Assembly (NCBI GenBank): GCA_015143295.1
Contig: CM026559.1
Span: 17,622,826 to 17,686,825, forward strand
Direction of reading: 5' to 3'
Source: Tetracentron sinense
Taxonomy: Eukaryota > Streptophyta > Magnoliopsida > Trochodendrales > Trochodendraceae
DNA: 64,000 nt
Both the position numbers and the translations under genes were made by a program. Below the pieces are notes generated by a model. That model saw nothing but the letters and a program-made list of their open reading frames with translations. It had not been told where the DNA came from and did not search any database. Positions 23,966-36,398 of the stretch are shown here, piece after piece. The stretch's first letter is position 1. Every line of letters begins with the position of its first letter.

Positions 23966-25608
23966 GGCTCACAAGTAAACATGGCAAGACAAGTCAAGAC
24001 ATGACAAGACAAGCATGACAAGTGTGATTCCAAATAAAAACAAGACAAGACATGTGTGATTCCTACAAGGCAAGAACAAGTTTTGACAAGACAAGCAAAT
24101 TTTGGAAACCACGAAGAGTTATTTTTCAAGAACAAGCCACGAATTTCAAGTATGAGTTTTATCAGAGGTTTGCATTATCCCATGCATGTCATGAGCATAG
24201 CATTGTTTTATTTCTTGATGTTGTATTGTTTCAAATATTGTAATTATGAATTGTATTTAGTTATTGTTATCGTAACACGTTATTACTATTGGTAGTTAGT
24301 AGCTTGTACTCGCTGAGTATTCCATACTCAACCGTACATCTCATGTCGGCAGGTCCAGTGGGTAACTTCGACCTTGAGCCTTAGGTTGAGGAAGAATACA
24401 TCGAGTAGGCGGCACCTATTGTCGCGACCCAAAACCCACCCTAGGAGTTAGAGTGAACTTTGGATGACTAATCATGGCTTACATGACTTGCTTGACAAAC
24501 CAACTTGCAAAAACCCACAGAGCATATACAATAGAGGATGACAGCGGAAACATAACTATAAAACACAGCAGAAGTCTAACAACCTCTAAGTATATACACA
24601 TGGTCCAAGTTTAATACAAAGAAATCAAAACAAAGAAAGTGCGGACATGCCCGCCAAAATACATGGATATAATCAATCATGCTCACCCACAGCTAATCCA
24701 CTCAGAATCTAACACCACCTACTGATAACCCTCTACGGGAGGTTCCTCCAAAGGCTCCTCGACGTACTCCTCCTCCACCCATGGACCAGGAGCACAAACA
24801 TCAAATGGAGCAGCAGCTCCCTCAGAACCTGCCGACATAAGAAGTACGGCTGAGCATGGAATACTCAGCGGGTACTAAGCACTAACCAACAGTCATAGCA
24901 TACGGATAGCATACATAAAGCAGGAAACAATTCACGCATATAAAGCAGGAATGATTCATATCATGACAATAAAGTAAAGCAATATAATTCATCATGTTGC
25001 ATTCATAAAAGCCGGTAAAACCCTTGAAATCTTGTGCACTTGACTTGACTGAAATTACCCTTTTTATGCTTGAAACCTTGTCTACCGTGTCATGCGTGTC
25101 ATGCTTGTATCATGCGTGTATCATGCTTACTTGTTCTGAAAAGTAATCTACTTGTGAGGGAAGGGAGACCCTTCTTCCTAGAATGCCCATGCTTGTCCTT
25201 CCACTTGTGAGATTCACTTGTGAGATGTCCTTGTGAGATGCACTTGTGAGGGAAGGGAGATCCTTCTTATGATATGTATGCACTTGCGAGGGAAGGGAGA
25301 CCCTTCTTATGAAAATGCATGATTGTCTTGTCCTTGCCAAAAGCGAGGTAAAACATATCGTAGGATATGCCCCACCTCTAAATCCCATTCTTGAAAACCT
25401 CGGTAAATCATGTCATGTATGCGTGCTCGTGAGGTCGTGTGCATACTTGCATTTGGAATTAAATATGGCATTTGAGTAATTCATAACACATAACATCAAT
25501 GATTTGAGCAATTTAGTATTCATATTATTTAGGGAAAGCGAACAATCACACTATCATGACCCTAGCAATTTCCGTAAATCTTAAACATCCAATTTCTTAA
25601 TTTATTAT

Positions 25609-28600
25609 TGTAACGCCCCAAAACACCCCCTAGGAGTTAGGCGATATTTGAGCTCGTTACCTACCACGACAACCATCCTGCAAGAGCATACAAGGCAAGC
25701 TAAACAGTGAATTGAAATTTTCTTTAACATAAAGGTAATTCCAAGTGTTCACATAAACGAACGACTGAATAAAATACAATAATACAGATGTACAAATGCT
25801 TGAATTACCAATTCAAGCCTACATGAAACTCCCCCCAAGAGTAAATCCCAAAATACATGTCTCTCTCACTCAACCCCACCATAGTACCACATATCCAAGC
25901 CCCCAATGTCTGGTGACAATTCCAAAAAGCTCCTACTCTCTCTGATAACCTCGATCCACGGACCCAGAATGAATACAACATATATTGTACCTGCCGACAT
26001 AAAAGTACGGCTGAGCATGGAATACTCAGCGAGTACAAGCTCCTAGCTAACCATAGTAATAACGAGTAAATAACATATACAAGTGATGGAATAGTACACA
26101 TCATAATTATTTAAAACAACATAATACATAAACATTTACCAAATCATAATTTTCATGAAGTCCAAACTATTGTCTATGAATCATGTGAGTCCTTATGAGT
26201 TTTCCTTTCCATATTTCTTATGAGCCAGAGGTTCCTCGACCTCCTTGACAATTCATTTCTTTTCTTATGAGTCAGAGGTTAGCACTCGCACATCCCTGGG
26301 CTACCAACCTCCTTGATAGTTCCATATCTTTCTTATGAGCCAGGGGTTAGCACCCGCACAATCCTGGGCTACCAACCCCCTTGACAATTCCATTACTTTT
26401 CTTATGAGCCAGAGGTTAATCAACCTCCTTGACAATTCAATTCTTTTCTTATGAGCCAGAGGTTAGCACCCGCATATCCCTAGGCTACCAACCTCCTTGA
26501 CAGTATAATATATTTCTTATGAGCCAGGGGTTAGCACCCGCACAATCCTGGGCTACCAACCCCCTTGACAATTCCATTACTTCTCTTATGAGCCAGAGGT
26601 TAATCAACCTCCTTGACAATTCAATTCTTTTCTTATGAGCCAGAGGTTAGCACCCGTATATCCCTGGGCTACCAACCTCCTTGACAGTACAATATATTTC
26701 TTATGAGTTAGGGGTTAGCACCCGCACATCCTTGGGCTACTAACCCCCTTGACAATACAATACCTTTCTTATGAGCCAGAGGTTAGCACCCGTATAATCC
26801 TGGGCTGCCAACCTCCTTGATAGTTCCATATCTTTCTTATGAGCCAGGGGTTAGCACCCGCACAATCCTGGGCTACCAACCCCCTTGACAGTTCAACATA
26901 TTTCTTATGAGCCAGAGGCTAGCACCCGCACATCCCTGGGCTACCAGCCTCCTTGACAGTCCAATACTTTACTTATGAGCCAGAGGTTAGCACCCTTAAC
27001 CGGGGCTACCAACCTCCTTGACATTTCATTTATCAAACTTATGCATGTGAGGTCTTACTTACTTTCCTTACATTTACCTGTACTCGTTTCACTTCTTAAT
27101 GCTCATTTAAAAACCTTAGTTCATTCACATATCCGTGCTTGTGTGTAGCAAGTTGTGGAAATCATAGTGACATATTCATGCATGCATAACAATTGGTGAT
27201 ATCATGGTGATATAATGATAAACATCATATAGTATTACTATAATCCCAATAAGCATGTGAGTTTTTGAGGAACATGTATAACATTTCGTTCAAGTTTCCC
27301 AATTGGGGAGAAACCCCTAAATCATATTTTCATTATCTTAATTTAGTCCTCATTCATGCATTTCATCAAATATGTGATATGCAATAATTGTTTTAACCTT
27401 TAACTTGTATATTTAAATCAAGCATTTCATCAAACATGTAGTGTATGTGCATTATGGATACATTGCCCTTCCACCATTTTCATCACACAATAATCATCAC
27501 CTCTACATGGCATCCAAGTACCTCTACCATCCACATCCCATACATCCACAACCATTTAATTCATCTTGTTCATTTAGGGCATTTTATACATTATTAAGAA
27601 GAGGGAATATATACAAGATCACACACTAGCATGCTTAAAGGAAAATCTAGGTTATCACTAAGCTTAACTAGGAAGGGTGTACTAACCTTGATAAGGGAAA
27701 GAAAACCCTTGAAAAATGCCGTGGAGAACGCTGCCCTAGCTTGGAATAGGACTCCACACGTGCTTGAGGTTGGATTTGAGAGATCCAAGCTTTAGAGATG
27801 GTCGTGGGTTCCAAAACCCCTTGATTTTCTCAAGTTGATGCCCTAGAGTGAAAACCCCTTCTCTCCTCTCTCACTCCCTCTCAAAATATGTCTAAGGGTG
27901 TTTATGAACCCCCTTGGCTCGAGCCAACCCTTAAAAATAAGGGTGGAGTGGCCAAAAGACCAAAAAAACCCCTAAAAAAATTCTGAAAATCGCGTAGGAC
28001 CGATCGATCGGTGGTTTTGACCGATCTCTCGGTAGTGACTGGTGCTGCAAAACGCACTTCAGTATTTTGCTCATAACTTTTGACTCGGATCTCCATTTTT
28101 GACGATTCAACTTGCGTTGGATTCGTCTTTCGAAGAGGAACAACGTTTATGTTTTGAAGAAATTCTAATTCTTCTTTATTCATAGACCAAAATTCCCTTA
28201 AAACTGACTGGTCTGCAATGGGTTGCGACAGCCCAGATTTGCAGCCAATCCGATCTTGGGAATCCCACTTTTGACTCGACTCCGACTCAAAATCAGGGAA
28301 AGTGATCAACATGAACCTTGAAGAGGGTTCTAATACCTTTCCAAAAATTCAGTAATCACTTGATTCTGAACAACAATGACTAAACTAGAGCCCTTTAAAG
28401 TTGAAGCAAATGCCGAGACATACCTTTTCAACACCTAGAACACCTCGAGTGTTTTCACACTCTTTTCTCTTGTGTCCAACACCCTGCTGATACCTCATAA
28501 ATCATTATCCATAAGTATTTAACCCACCTCAATGATCATTAAATTCACACCGACATGCATGAGAGACTCCGGCCTCTCGATGCCTCATGCACTAGCACTA

Positions 28601-28831
28601 TTCACCAACAACCCATTGAAACACTTAGGGTATGTGTACCCTTGATTTTATCCACTTAGAGTATCTTTACACTCTCTTTTTAAGACTCAAACCATGTATC
28701 TAAAACCCTCACTTGACTAATCATAATATCCAGAACACAATGAAAGGCCTTAGGCCTTTACACACACCATATAAGAACACTATTCACTAACACTATTCAT
28801 AGCATAGTGAACTCGGTTCCGGGGTTCTACA
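25609..28831 (+). mobile_element. Solo LTR, family II, innermost, TSD ATTAT
   Basis: Runs TGTAACGCCCC to CGGTTCCGGGGTTCTACA, 3223 bp, with exact TSD ATTAT (25604-25608 and 28832-28836). Deepest layer of the nest. It carries the largest minisatellite (26195-27035) and a short ACCGATCGATCGGT array near 27995-28045. A CCTGCCGACATAAAAGTACG block at 25990 is shared with the other LTRs. Confidence 0.93.
26195..27035 (+). repeat. Two-length minisatellite, about 13 copies
   Basis: Units start CTTATGAGCCAGAGGTTAG (or CAGGGGTTAG) and end CCAACCTCCTTGACA plus a short AT-rich spacer. Long units are about 65-70 bp and include CACCCGCACAATCCTGGGCT. Short units of about 49 bp lack that block. Long and short forms are interspersed. 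Confidence 0.92.
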
Positions 28832-29444
28832 ATTATTCATTTCATTCACCTTGGCATTTCATCAAACATGGTGCATTCATTATTTATTAACCCTACAACA
28901 TGCTTTTCTAGGTGGGTTATGCTCACATCATACGTGTTTGTTCATTATGGATACAATGCCCTCCCCATTTCATTCATCACATCATTTCACACGGCATCCA
29001 ATCGTCAATTCCATCTCCATTCACCATTCACACCCATCCATCTCATAGCACATGTGTAAATGAAAGAAAACAAAGAGAAATAAAGTAAAAGAAGGAACTA
29101 TAACTAGGAGGGTAGCAAGAAGTACCGACCTTGAAGAAATGAGGAAGAAACCCCTTCCAAAAACGACCGTGAGGTGCTGCCCTAGCTTGGGGAACGCTCT
29201 CCACGGGTGCTTGAGCCGTGATCTTGGAGAAAAGCCGGACTTGAAGTGATCTAGGGTCTCAAAACCCCTTTGATTTCTCTTCCAAAGACAAACCCTAGGT
29301 TGGAATCGCCTTCTCCCCTTTCTCCTATTCTCTCAAACTCTCTAAGTGTCGAATGATGCCCTAAAGGCTCGGGCAAGACTCTTAAGGTAAGAGTAAACCG
29401 ACCAAAAGACCATAATACCCTTACTGAAATTTCTGCAAAAATGC

Positions 29445-29640
29445 GAGTACCGAGCGATCGGTGTTAATGACCGATCGATCGGTTGCCTACCGATCGATCG
29501 GTTTCATAACCGAGCGATCGGTTAAAATTTCACTCTCTGAAAAATTTCCCCATACAAAAATCTTGGCCAGTCGATAGCCTCCGAGCGATCGGTTTTGGAC
29601 TGATCGATCGCTCTATGGACCGAGCGATTGGTTGCCTGCA
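29445..29640 (+). repeat. Palindrome array, core CCGATCGATCGG
   Basis: Same order and spacing of ACCGATCGATCGGT-type palindromes as 5625-5820. Preceded by TTCTGCAAAAATGCGAGTAC and followed by CTGCAGGTCCAGACTGTTTT. Confidence 0.92.
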
Positions 29641-30192
29641 GGTCCAGACTGTTTTGGCCATATCTTTTGACTCGTTCGTCCGATTTTGACGATTCAACTT
29701 GCGTTGGGTTCGTACTTCGAAAATGAACATTTCTGACGTTTTGGAATTTCCAATTTCTTCCTTATTTATTAATTATACCTCTTTAAAGGCAAAATGGCAA
29801 CGAAAGTGTCATGCATTAAATGTGAAAAGGTCCGGGGCTCTACACCTATTCCGCTTTAGCCACAGGAGGATAGAGATCTGGATGTGTGGCCATATCTAGA
29901 TTATTGTGAGTAAGGTCTTATATAGAGAGAGATAGACTCAATCTTTGGTGTTTTGATGGTGGGTATGTCAACTATACTTGTTATGTTTTGTATAAACTTG
30001 GAATACCGATTATGTATAGAAAAAGAAAAAGTTGATTCACACTTCTGCACTATTTAAGTTTCTGCACTTTATTATATGTTTCCATTTTAGGATGTTATTA
30101 CCTTGTTTATTGCAGGATGGTTTGTTAGGTATGTATAGTCACGCTTAAAGTATCCTTTAACTCCTAGGGGTATTTTGGGGTGCGACAGACTG

Positions 30193-30425
30193 GGGTTAAC
30201 CTAGGGTTTATCTAGGGTTAAGAAGGGTTGACCTAGGGTTAGACCTAGGGTTTGACTGGAGTTAACCTAAGATATACTCAGGTTTAACTGAGGGTAACTT
30301 AGGGTTTAACTAGGGTTAAGAAGGGCTAACCTAGGATTAGACCTAGGGTTTGACTGGAGTTAACCTAGGGTTTACTCAGGCTTGACTGGGGGTAACCTAG
30401 GGTTAGGAAGCTTAACTATGGTTAA
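30193..30425 (+). repeat. Degenerate TAGGGTT-rich repeat, right part
   Basis: Continuation of 22000-22312 across the inserted LTR, with the same GGGTTAACCTAGGGTTTACT and AACTAGGGTTAAGAAGGG units. Confidence 0.85.
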
Positions 30426-31479
30426 GGAGGGGTGTAAAAATTGGGTGTTTACACTAATGACATCCACTATCAAATAACACAACCATCTGATCTCAACCAA
30501 TGTGGGGAACCTGTCTTCACGGCGTCCACTATCAGATAACATAACCATCTGATCTCAGCCAATGTGGGAAACTTTCCTCACGGCATCCACTATCAAATAA
30601 CACAACCATATGATTTCAGCCAATGTCAGGAACCTATCCTCACGACATCCACTATTAGATAGCACAACCATCTATTGTCATCACAACCTCTGTTGGGTGC
30701 GTACCTGCCCAAACAGGCTAATGCCTCATCAAGGTAATGTCATTGAGTTCATAAACTTATTACATCATTGGGTCCATAGACCTCAATCAATCCTGGGCCC
30801 ATAGGCCCAATGTCATCCTAACTCTCCTGACTATCAGTCACAGAGGAACCCCAGCTCTTAATAGATATCGCATCTCAGGACCTAGCCAAAGAGGGACCAT
30901 AGATAACATTTCACATAGGTTAGGTATTCTAATCATAGAAAATCTTCAATTAATCCAAACCTTGCTTGATTAATTAAACACATTAGGAATCATGCCCGTG
31001 GACCAAGTTCGAGGGTACAACATTCCGGTGTAGAACATTACCCGGTCGATGAACCCTTTCATCACCTTACCACGTTCAAACAATATCACATCACACATCT
31101 TGTTCCGATAGGGAATATATCCAAGCCGATGGCTCCGTCCATCACCCTATAACATTCAAACAACATCACATCATACAAGATCGTCCCTTTAGGGACATAT
31201 CTGGGCCGATGGGTTAGTCCATCACCCCTACCAAATTTCAATAATTATTACCTTATTCATACAAATCATTCCAAGTCAATACATCGCGTACCAATCGATC
31301 GCCGAGCCTAAATTTTTAGCTATTGAAGCTCGAAACTGAGGACTACGCCCCTCTACTCCATCCACACGCAATATCATCCCTTTCATATACAATCCACCGG
31401 GTCTCAGACCCTTTCATTAATACATCATACATTCACACAATTACAAAACAATAATTACATAAGGATCCCAAAATAGTTT

Positions 31480-32345
31480 GACCACTTTCTATATTTTTTT
31501 ATTTTAACCTACGTTAGGCTCAAAATCAGAAAAAATATTCAACATGAACCTTGAAAAGGGTTTCCATACTTTTTCAACGGCTTAAGAATCGTTCGATTCG
31601 GATAAAGTGTGACAAAACTAATGTTACCTAAAGTTGGATGTTCCTGGGACGAATTACAGTAGACCAGTCTATGGTTTTCGGCCATTTGACCTCACTTAGA
31701 TTCAAAATTAGGAAAAATGTTCAACAAGAAGCTCGAAGAAAGTTTCTATATATTTCCAACGGCTCAAGAATTGTTCGATTCCGATAAAGGGTGGCAAAAC
31801 TAGAGTTTCCTAAAGTTGGCTGTTCCTGAGACAAATTACAGCAGACTAGCCTTCGGTTTTCGGCCATTTAAACTCACTTATACTCAAAATCAAGAAAAAT
31901 GTTCAACATTCCATACCTTTCCAACGGCTCAAGAATTATTTGATTATGATAAAGGTGACAAAACTAGGGTTCCCTAAAGTTAGTTGTTCTTGAAATGAAT
32001 TACAATAAACCAGCCTATAGTTTTTGGCCATTTGACCTCACTTAGACCCAAAATCACGAAAAATGTTCAATATGAACATTAAAGAAAGTTTACATACCTT
32101 TACAACAGCTCAATAATTGTTCGATTTTGATAAAGGGTGACAAAAATAGGGTTCCCTAAATTTGGTTGTTCCTAGGATGAATTACAGTAGACCAGCCTAT
32201 GGTTTTCGGCCATTTAACCTTACTTAGACTCAAAATTAGGAAAAATATTCAACATGAACATCAAATAGGGTTTCCATACATTTCCAACGGCTTAAGAATT
32301 GTTAGATTTCGATAAAGGGTGATGAAACTACAATCATTTAAAGTT
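31480..32345 (+). repeat. About 180-bp tandem repeat, about 4-5 copies
   Basis: Recurring order: TTCAACATGAACCTTGAA, TTTCCAACGGCTCAAGAATT, GATAAAGGGTGACAAAACTA, GTTCCTAAAGTTGG-like, ATTACAGTAGACCAGCCTAT, GGTTTTCGGCCATTT. Copies are diverged. The TTCAACATGAACCTTGAAGA and TTTCCAAAAATTCA motifs also occur singly in families I and II (13355, 28305). Confidence 0.85.
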
Positions 32346-32558
32346 GATTATAAATAACAGGAAAAATAGAGAAGAGGGAAAGAGTTTTTACCTCCCTATG
32401 CGAACTCCGAGGGCATCGCCACTATGCTTAGAATGCCCAAAGACCCCAAGGTAGACCTTCTTCATTCTCTCTACTTTCTCTCCTCTATACACGTTCTCTC
32501 TCTAAAACCAATTTCGGCAGAGCTTTTTTACCGAATGAAAATGAGAGGGCTGACCCTC

Positions 32559-32566
32559 TATATATA
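32559..32566 (+). promoter_or_regulatory. Putative LTR TATA box, family III
   Basis: TATATATA followed by GGCCAAG, downstream of CTGACCCTC; position comparable to the TATTTATAGG boxes of other LTRs. Confidence 0.45.
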
Positions 32567-32648
32567 GGCCAAGACCTCGCCTATGTGGCAAGGCCATGTG
32601 CTTAGCACATGGGCCCGATGATGTGGCTGTTGACTGATTGACCAGTTA

Positions 32649-35064
32649 TGTAGAGCCCTAGAACTTTTGCTATGTATTGGAACTTGTGCCAAGGTATTTT
32701 TACTTTTGTAATCCTCATATTTCTATGAAATGAGAAAATTTAAAGAACTCTAAGTGTTAAGAAGTAGTATTCCTAAGTCAAATATATCGAAAACCCGAGT
32801 TACTGAAACCCATTTGCGGATCAGTCGACTTTAGGGGCAATTTAGTCAATAAATAAGGAAGAAATTAAAAATTCTAAAATACCAGGAATGTTTCCCTTCG
32901 AAAGACGAATCCAACACAAGTTAAATTGTCAAAATCGGGCAACCGAGTCAAAAGTTATGGTCAAATTACCAAAATAAGGGAAAAACTGGGAGAAAACAAC
33001 AAGATCTGGAAGGTGCGATCGATCGCAAGTTTGGTACGATCGATCACATGCAGGCGAATTGGGTCCCAAACTCTTGAGGTCATATGGGATAGATGGATTC
33101 CCTAGGCGCGATAGATCGCAGGGTTCTGCGATCGATCGCAAGAATGTGAGATCGATCGCATACAGGGGGAAATCAGACCAATATGTTCGGGTTCATGTGC
33201 GATAGATCGCATCTAGGTGCGATCGATCGCAAGGACCTGCGATCGATTGCAGATAAGTGTGCGATCGATCGCATACGGTAACTGAAGCCGGTTTGAGGGT
33301 TTTAACCCATGATCTATTTGAGGGTTTTCATTTTGGGGCATTTCTAACCTAGAGGAGAGAAAGAGGGAAGAGAAAAGAGAAGAGGATTCTGAGGAAATCC
33401 TCCAAGGAGCTTGGATTGAGAGATCAAAGGGAGTTCAAGCTTGGGAAATTGCAAGCAAGGGGCTTCCCCAAAGCATCATGAGTTCTCCATACCCAAGTGA
33501 GAGTTTTTCCTCAAGTTGGAATCCACATCAAGGGTGTTCTTCGACCCCAAATCAAGGTCGGTACCCTACACTACCCTCCTAGTTCATAGTCTCTTTTATT
33601 TTATATTTTTCCCTAAATTTTTAAGCACGATAATGTGAGGATGAATGGATGGTCGTGTGTATGTGAATGGGTGATTGGATGTCGTGTGTTTGTTGTAATG
33701 AATGAAATGGGGAGGCAGTGTACCAATAATGAATACACATGTGTGTTGTGATCGTTAACCCACCTAGAAATTCAAGATTTAGGATTAACCATAATACACA
33801 TACCTCGTATTTGATGAAATGTCAATGTGAAGGAGATGAGTTGTAAATCAGGAAATGCATGCTTAGAAGCTTACAAAAATTGCTAGGGTTTATGATAGTG
33901 TGATATGTTGCTTTCCCTAAATTGGTATGAATATTGATTTGCTCAAATTATTGATGTTCTATGTATTACAAAATCCCCAAATTGCCATATTTAATTTCAA
34001 ATGAAAGTATGCACACGATTCCACGAGCACGGCATGCATGACATGTTTTACCGACGGTTTTACAAGAGTAAGGATGTTAGGGGTGAGACATATCTTACAA
34101 TATGTTTTACCTTGCTTTTGACAAGAGGACAAGAACAAGCATTTCTTAGGAGGGAGTTTACACTTCCCTCCCTTCCATTAGGGGTCTCCCCTCACTCACA
34201 AGTGCATTTCATTACAGAAGGGTCTCCCTTCCCTCTCAAGGCATATCACGAAAGAAGGGCCTCCATTTCCTCTCAAGGCATCTCATAAGCGCATCTCACA
34301 AGTACATGAGCATGTTAAATTCTCAAGCAAGCACGCATGACAAGCATGATACACGCATGACACGCATGATACAAGCATGATACGCATGACATGACATGAC
34401 ACGACAAAACAAGACACATGACAAGACGAGTTTTAAAGCACGAAACGAGGATTTTAAGTCAAGTCAAGTGCACGATGTTTTCAAGAGTTTTATCGGTTTT
34501 TATGAAATGCAAGCATGAATATAAACTGTTTTACTTTCTTGTTATGATATGAATCGCTTCCTGTCTTATATTGTATTTGCTATGCTATGGCTGTTGGTTA
34601 GTATTTGGTACCCGTTGAGTATTCCTTGCTCAGCCGTACTTCTTATGTCGGCAGGTGATAGCGGAGCGGCTATTCCTTTTGATATCTGTGCTCCGAGCCC
34701 TTGGGTGGAGGAGTATGTCGAGGAATTTGTGGAGGAACCTCTGGTAGAGGGTTATTATTAGAGGTAGTAGATTCTGAGTGAATAGCTGTGGGTGAGTTGA
34801 GAGAGATGTATTCATGCACTTTGGCGGGCCTGTCCGTACTTTCTTGTGTGTATCTTTTTGTATAAACTTGGATCACATATATATATGTAGAGGTTTGGTT
34901 AAGTCTTCCGCTGTGCCATGTTGAGTATGGTTCCGCTATTTTTGTCCTCTATTGTATATGCTCTATGTATTTTTTACAGGTTATTTCGTCAAGCAAGTCA
35001 TGTAAGTCATGATTAGTCGTCCAAGATTCACTCTAACTCCTAGGGTGGGTTTTGGGGCGCGACA
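32649..35064 (-). mobile_element. Solo LTR, family I, reverse orientation
   Basis: On the + strand starts TGTAGAGCCCTAGAAC and ends GGGTTTTGGGGCGCGACA, 2416 bp. It contains a reversed GTACTTCTTATGTCGGCAGG block (34636) and reversed family landmarks. Flanks AGTTA and GGTTT do not form a TSD. A TTGACCAGTT string lies just outside each end (32639-32647 and 35068-35077). Confidence 0.8.
33013..33280 (-). repeat. Palindrome array, core TGCGATCGATCGCA
   Basis: About nine copies including GGTGCGATCGATCGCAAG, CTGCGATCGATCGCAAG and GTGCGATCGATCGCATAC, plus decayed GGCGCGATAGATCGCAGG. Same core as 17160-17385, although this LTR has family I ends. Confidence 0.9.
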
Positions 35065-35699
35065 GGTTTGACCAGTTTTTGCTTTTTCGCACGTACACGG
35101 TCCTCGTAACCCTATTAAATGACGTTCGATAGTGACGAAACTTCAGGTGACCGAACTTGGGATAGTCCGACACCCACTGTAGAAATTTTAGGAAAAAATG
35201 TTGAGTTTTGGCTATAAAAAGTAAGTCCGGAAGAAAATTGTAAAATCTACAAATTTCTTTATTTTGGACACAAAACACGCTACGGTTTCTTCATTTTAGA
35301 TGATGAACTGCTGAAACGACAGAAAGTCATTCCCACAGTTGACTAACACGCAGTGGTATGAGTTTCACAAATTTCTATTGGAACACTCGATAAATATCGA
35401 ATCTCAACTAAACTTCAAAAATCTGTGAATTCCCTGGTTTTCTTGATTTTTCTTACATACAAGGCTCTCGCGGTCTCACGAATCGATGTGCGACAGAACC
35501 TGTACGACAGGTGATCGTCCCAATAACTGACCAGTACGCTGTGTGCGAGTTCTGGAGAAAAATGCTCGATTTTTATTGGTACACTTCAGTTTCGAATAAA
35601 ACCCACTTTTCACAAATTTATCAAACACTTAACTAATTAACCTCAGTTAAGGACCCATAAACACATAATTTTATTATATTAAAATTTCAGGTCGTTACA

Positions 35700-36398
35700 A
35701 CAAGACTTATAAGATGAATAAGAAACTCACAAGACTCATAAGACTAATAAAAAACTCACGAGACTCATAAGACTGATAAAAGAACTTTAAAGACTCATAA
35801 GTACACACGAACTCAAAAATGATTTAAAGTATGATTTTCGAGAATATGAACTTGTTGGCTTGATTAAGAAAGTATGATTTCTGCACTCTGATTATGCATG
35901 TGTTATTGACGAACTGTATCTTGTATTAAATGTTAATGTTTTATAACATTGTGAGTTAGTAGCTTGTATACGCTGAGTATTCAATACTTAGCCAAACTGT
36001 TACTTCGGTATGTTCTAGGTTGGACGGTCATGCTCCGGAATCATAGGTCGAGGAGGTTTATGGAGAGAAAGAGCTTGCTTGAGATCATCATACAGATGTT
36101 AGGGGCCTTGAAATGTGACCTTCTGGTTGAGTTTGAGTGAGAGAGACATGTATTTTGGGTTACCATTTTTGGAGATTCTTATCTAACTTGGGTTAGGTAA
36201 CCTAAGTCATAATCTCATGCAAAAATGCCTTTTCATGTTCCAGTTTTGTAGACACTTGTGCTTGGAATACAGTTTATGTTATAAAAAAAATTTATGCTTC
36301 AACTTTTAGTAAGCCTTGTATGCTTCTCAGGATGGTTTGAAGTATAAGTCACGACGTCAAAGTCTCATTTCTCTTAGATGAGATTTTAGGTCATGACA
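35700..36398 (-). mobile_element. LTR fragment, reverse
   Basis: Ends on the + strand in AGATTTTAGGTCATGACA, which reversed gives a TGTCATGACC start. It has the reversed family landmark CGCTGAGTATTCAATACTTA near 35969. The other end is cut at 35700, where the family III LTR fragment ends. Confidence 0.65.

Larger units (their letters stand above)
24420..29844 (+). mobile_element. Solo LTR, family I, TSD CCTAT
   Basis: Runs TGTCGCGACCC to CCGGGGCTCTACA with exact TSD CCTAT (24415-24419 and 29845-29849). It lies inside the reverse LTR 22318-30187 and is itself split by 25609-28831. Net length is about 2.2 kb. Its 3' part (29101-29844) is nearly the same as 5281-6024. Confidence 0.93.
22318..30187 (-). 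mobile_element. Solo LTR, reverse orientation, hosting two more LTRs
   Basis: On the + strand it starts TGTAGCACCCCGGAAC (LTR 3' end) and ends ATTTTGGGGTGCGACA (LTR 5' end reversed). Flanks are GACTA (22313-22317) and GACTG (30188-30192), a TSD with one mismatch. Net 2440 bp once 24420-29844 and its TSD are removed. The sequence resumes at 29850 with TCCGCTTTAGCCACAGGAGG. It shares a subfamily with 15440-17390. Confidence 0.87.
17465..30453 (+). mobile_element. LTR-like element of third type, hosting nested LTRs
   Basis: Begins TGTTGCCCAGATATTAACCC then GGGGGGGTGAGTAGGG, a common plant LTR opening, and ends AAATTGGGTGTTTACA. Net length is about 2.6 kb in three pieces (17465-18432, 20969-22317, 30193-30453) after removing inserted LTRs. 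The continuous TAGGGTTAACC-type repeat on both sides of the 22318-30187 insertion shows that the second and third pieces belong together. Flanking 5-mers (CCACT, CTAAT) do not match, so the ends are provisional. Confidence 0.55.
30454..35699 (+). mobile_element. LTR fragment, family III, 5' end missing
   Basis: Matches 50.4-52.3 kb (shared blocks CCTAACTCTCC, CAGTCACAGAGGAACCCC, GGACCAAGTTCGAGGGTA) and ends AAATTTCAGGTCGTTACA, an LTR-like CA end. The 5' start (TGACGCCCCGAACCC in the other copy) is absent. Contains a GGCATCCACTATCAAATAAC repeat (30465-30670), a series of about 180-bp repeats with TTTTCGGCCATTTGACCTCA (31480-32340), and a TATA-like box. Split by the reverse LTR 32649-35064. Confidence 0.72.

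Noticed and set aside
34001-34288. 95-aa + strand frame
   Set aside because: Lies in the reverse LTR 32649-35064; its text is the minisatellite and landmark blocks shared with other LTRs (compare minus-strand frames at 2913 and 19112).
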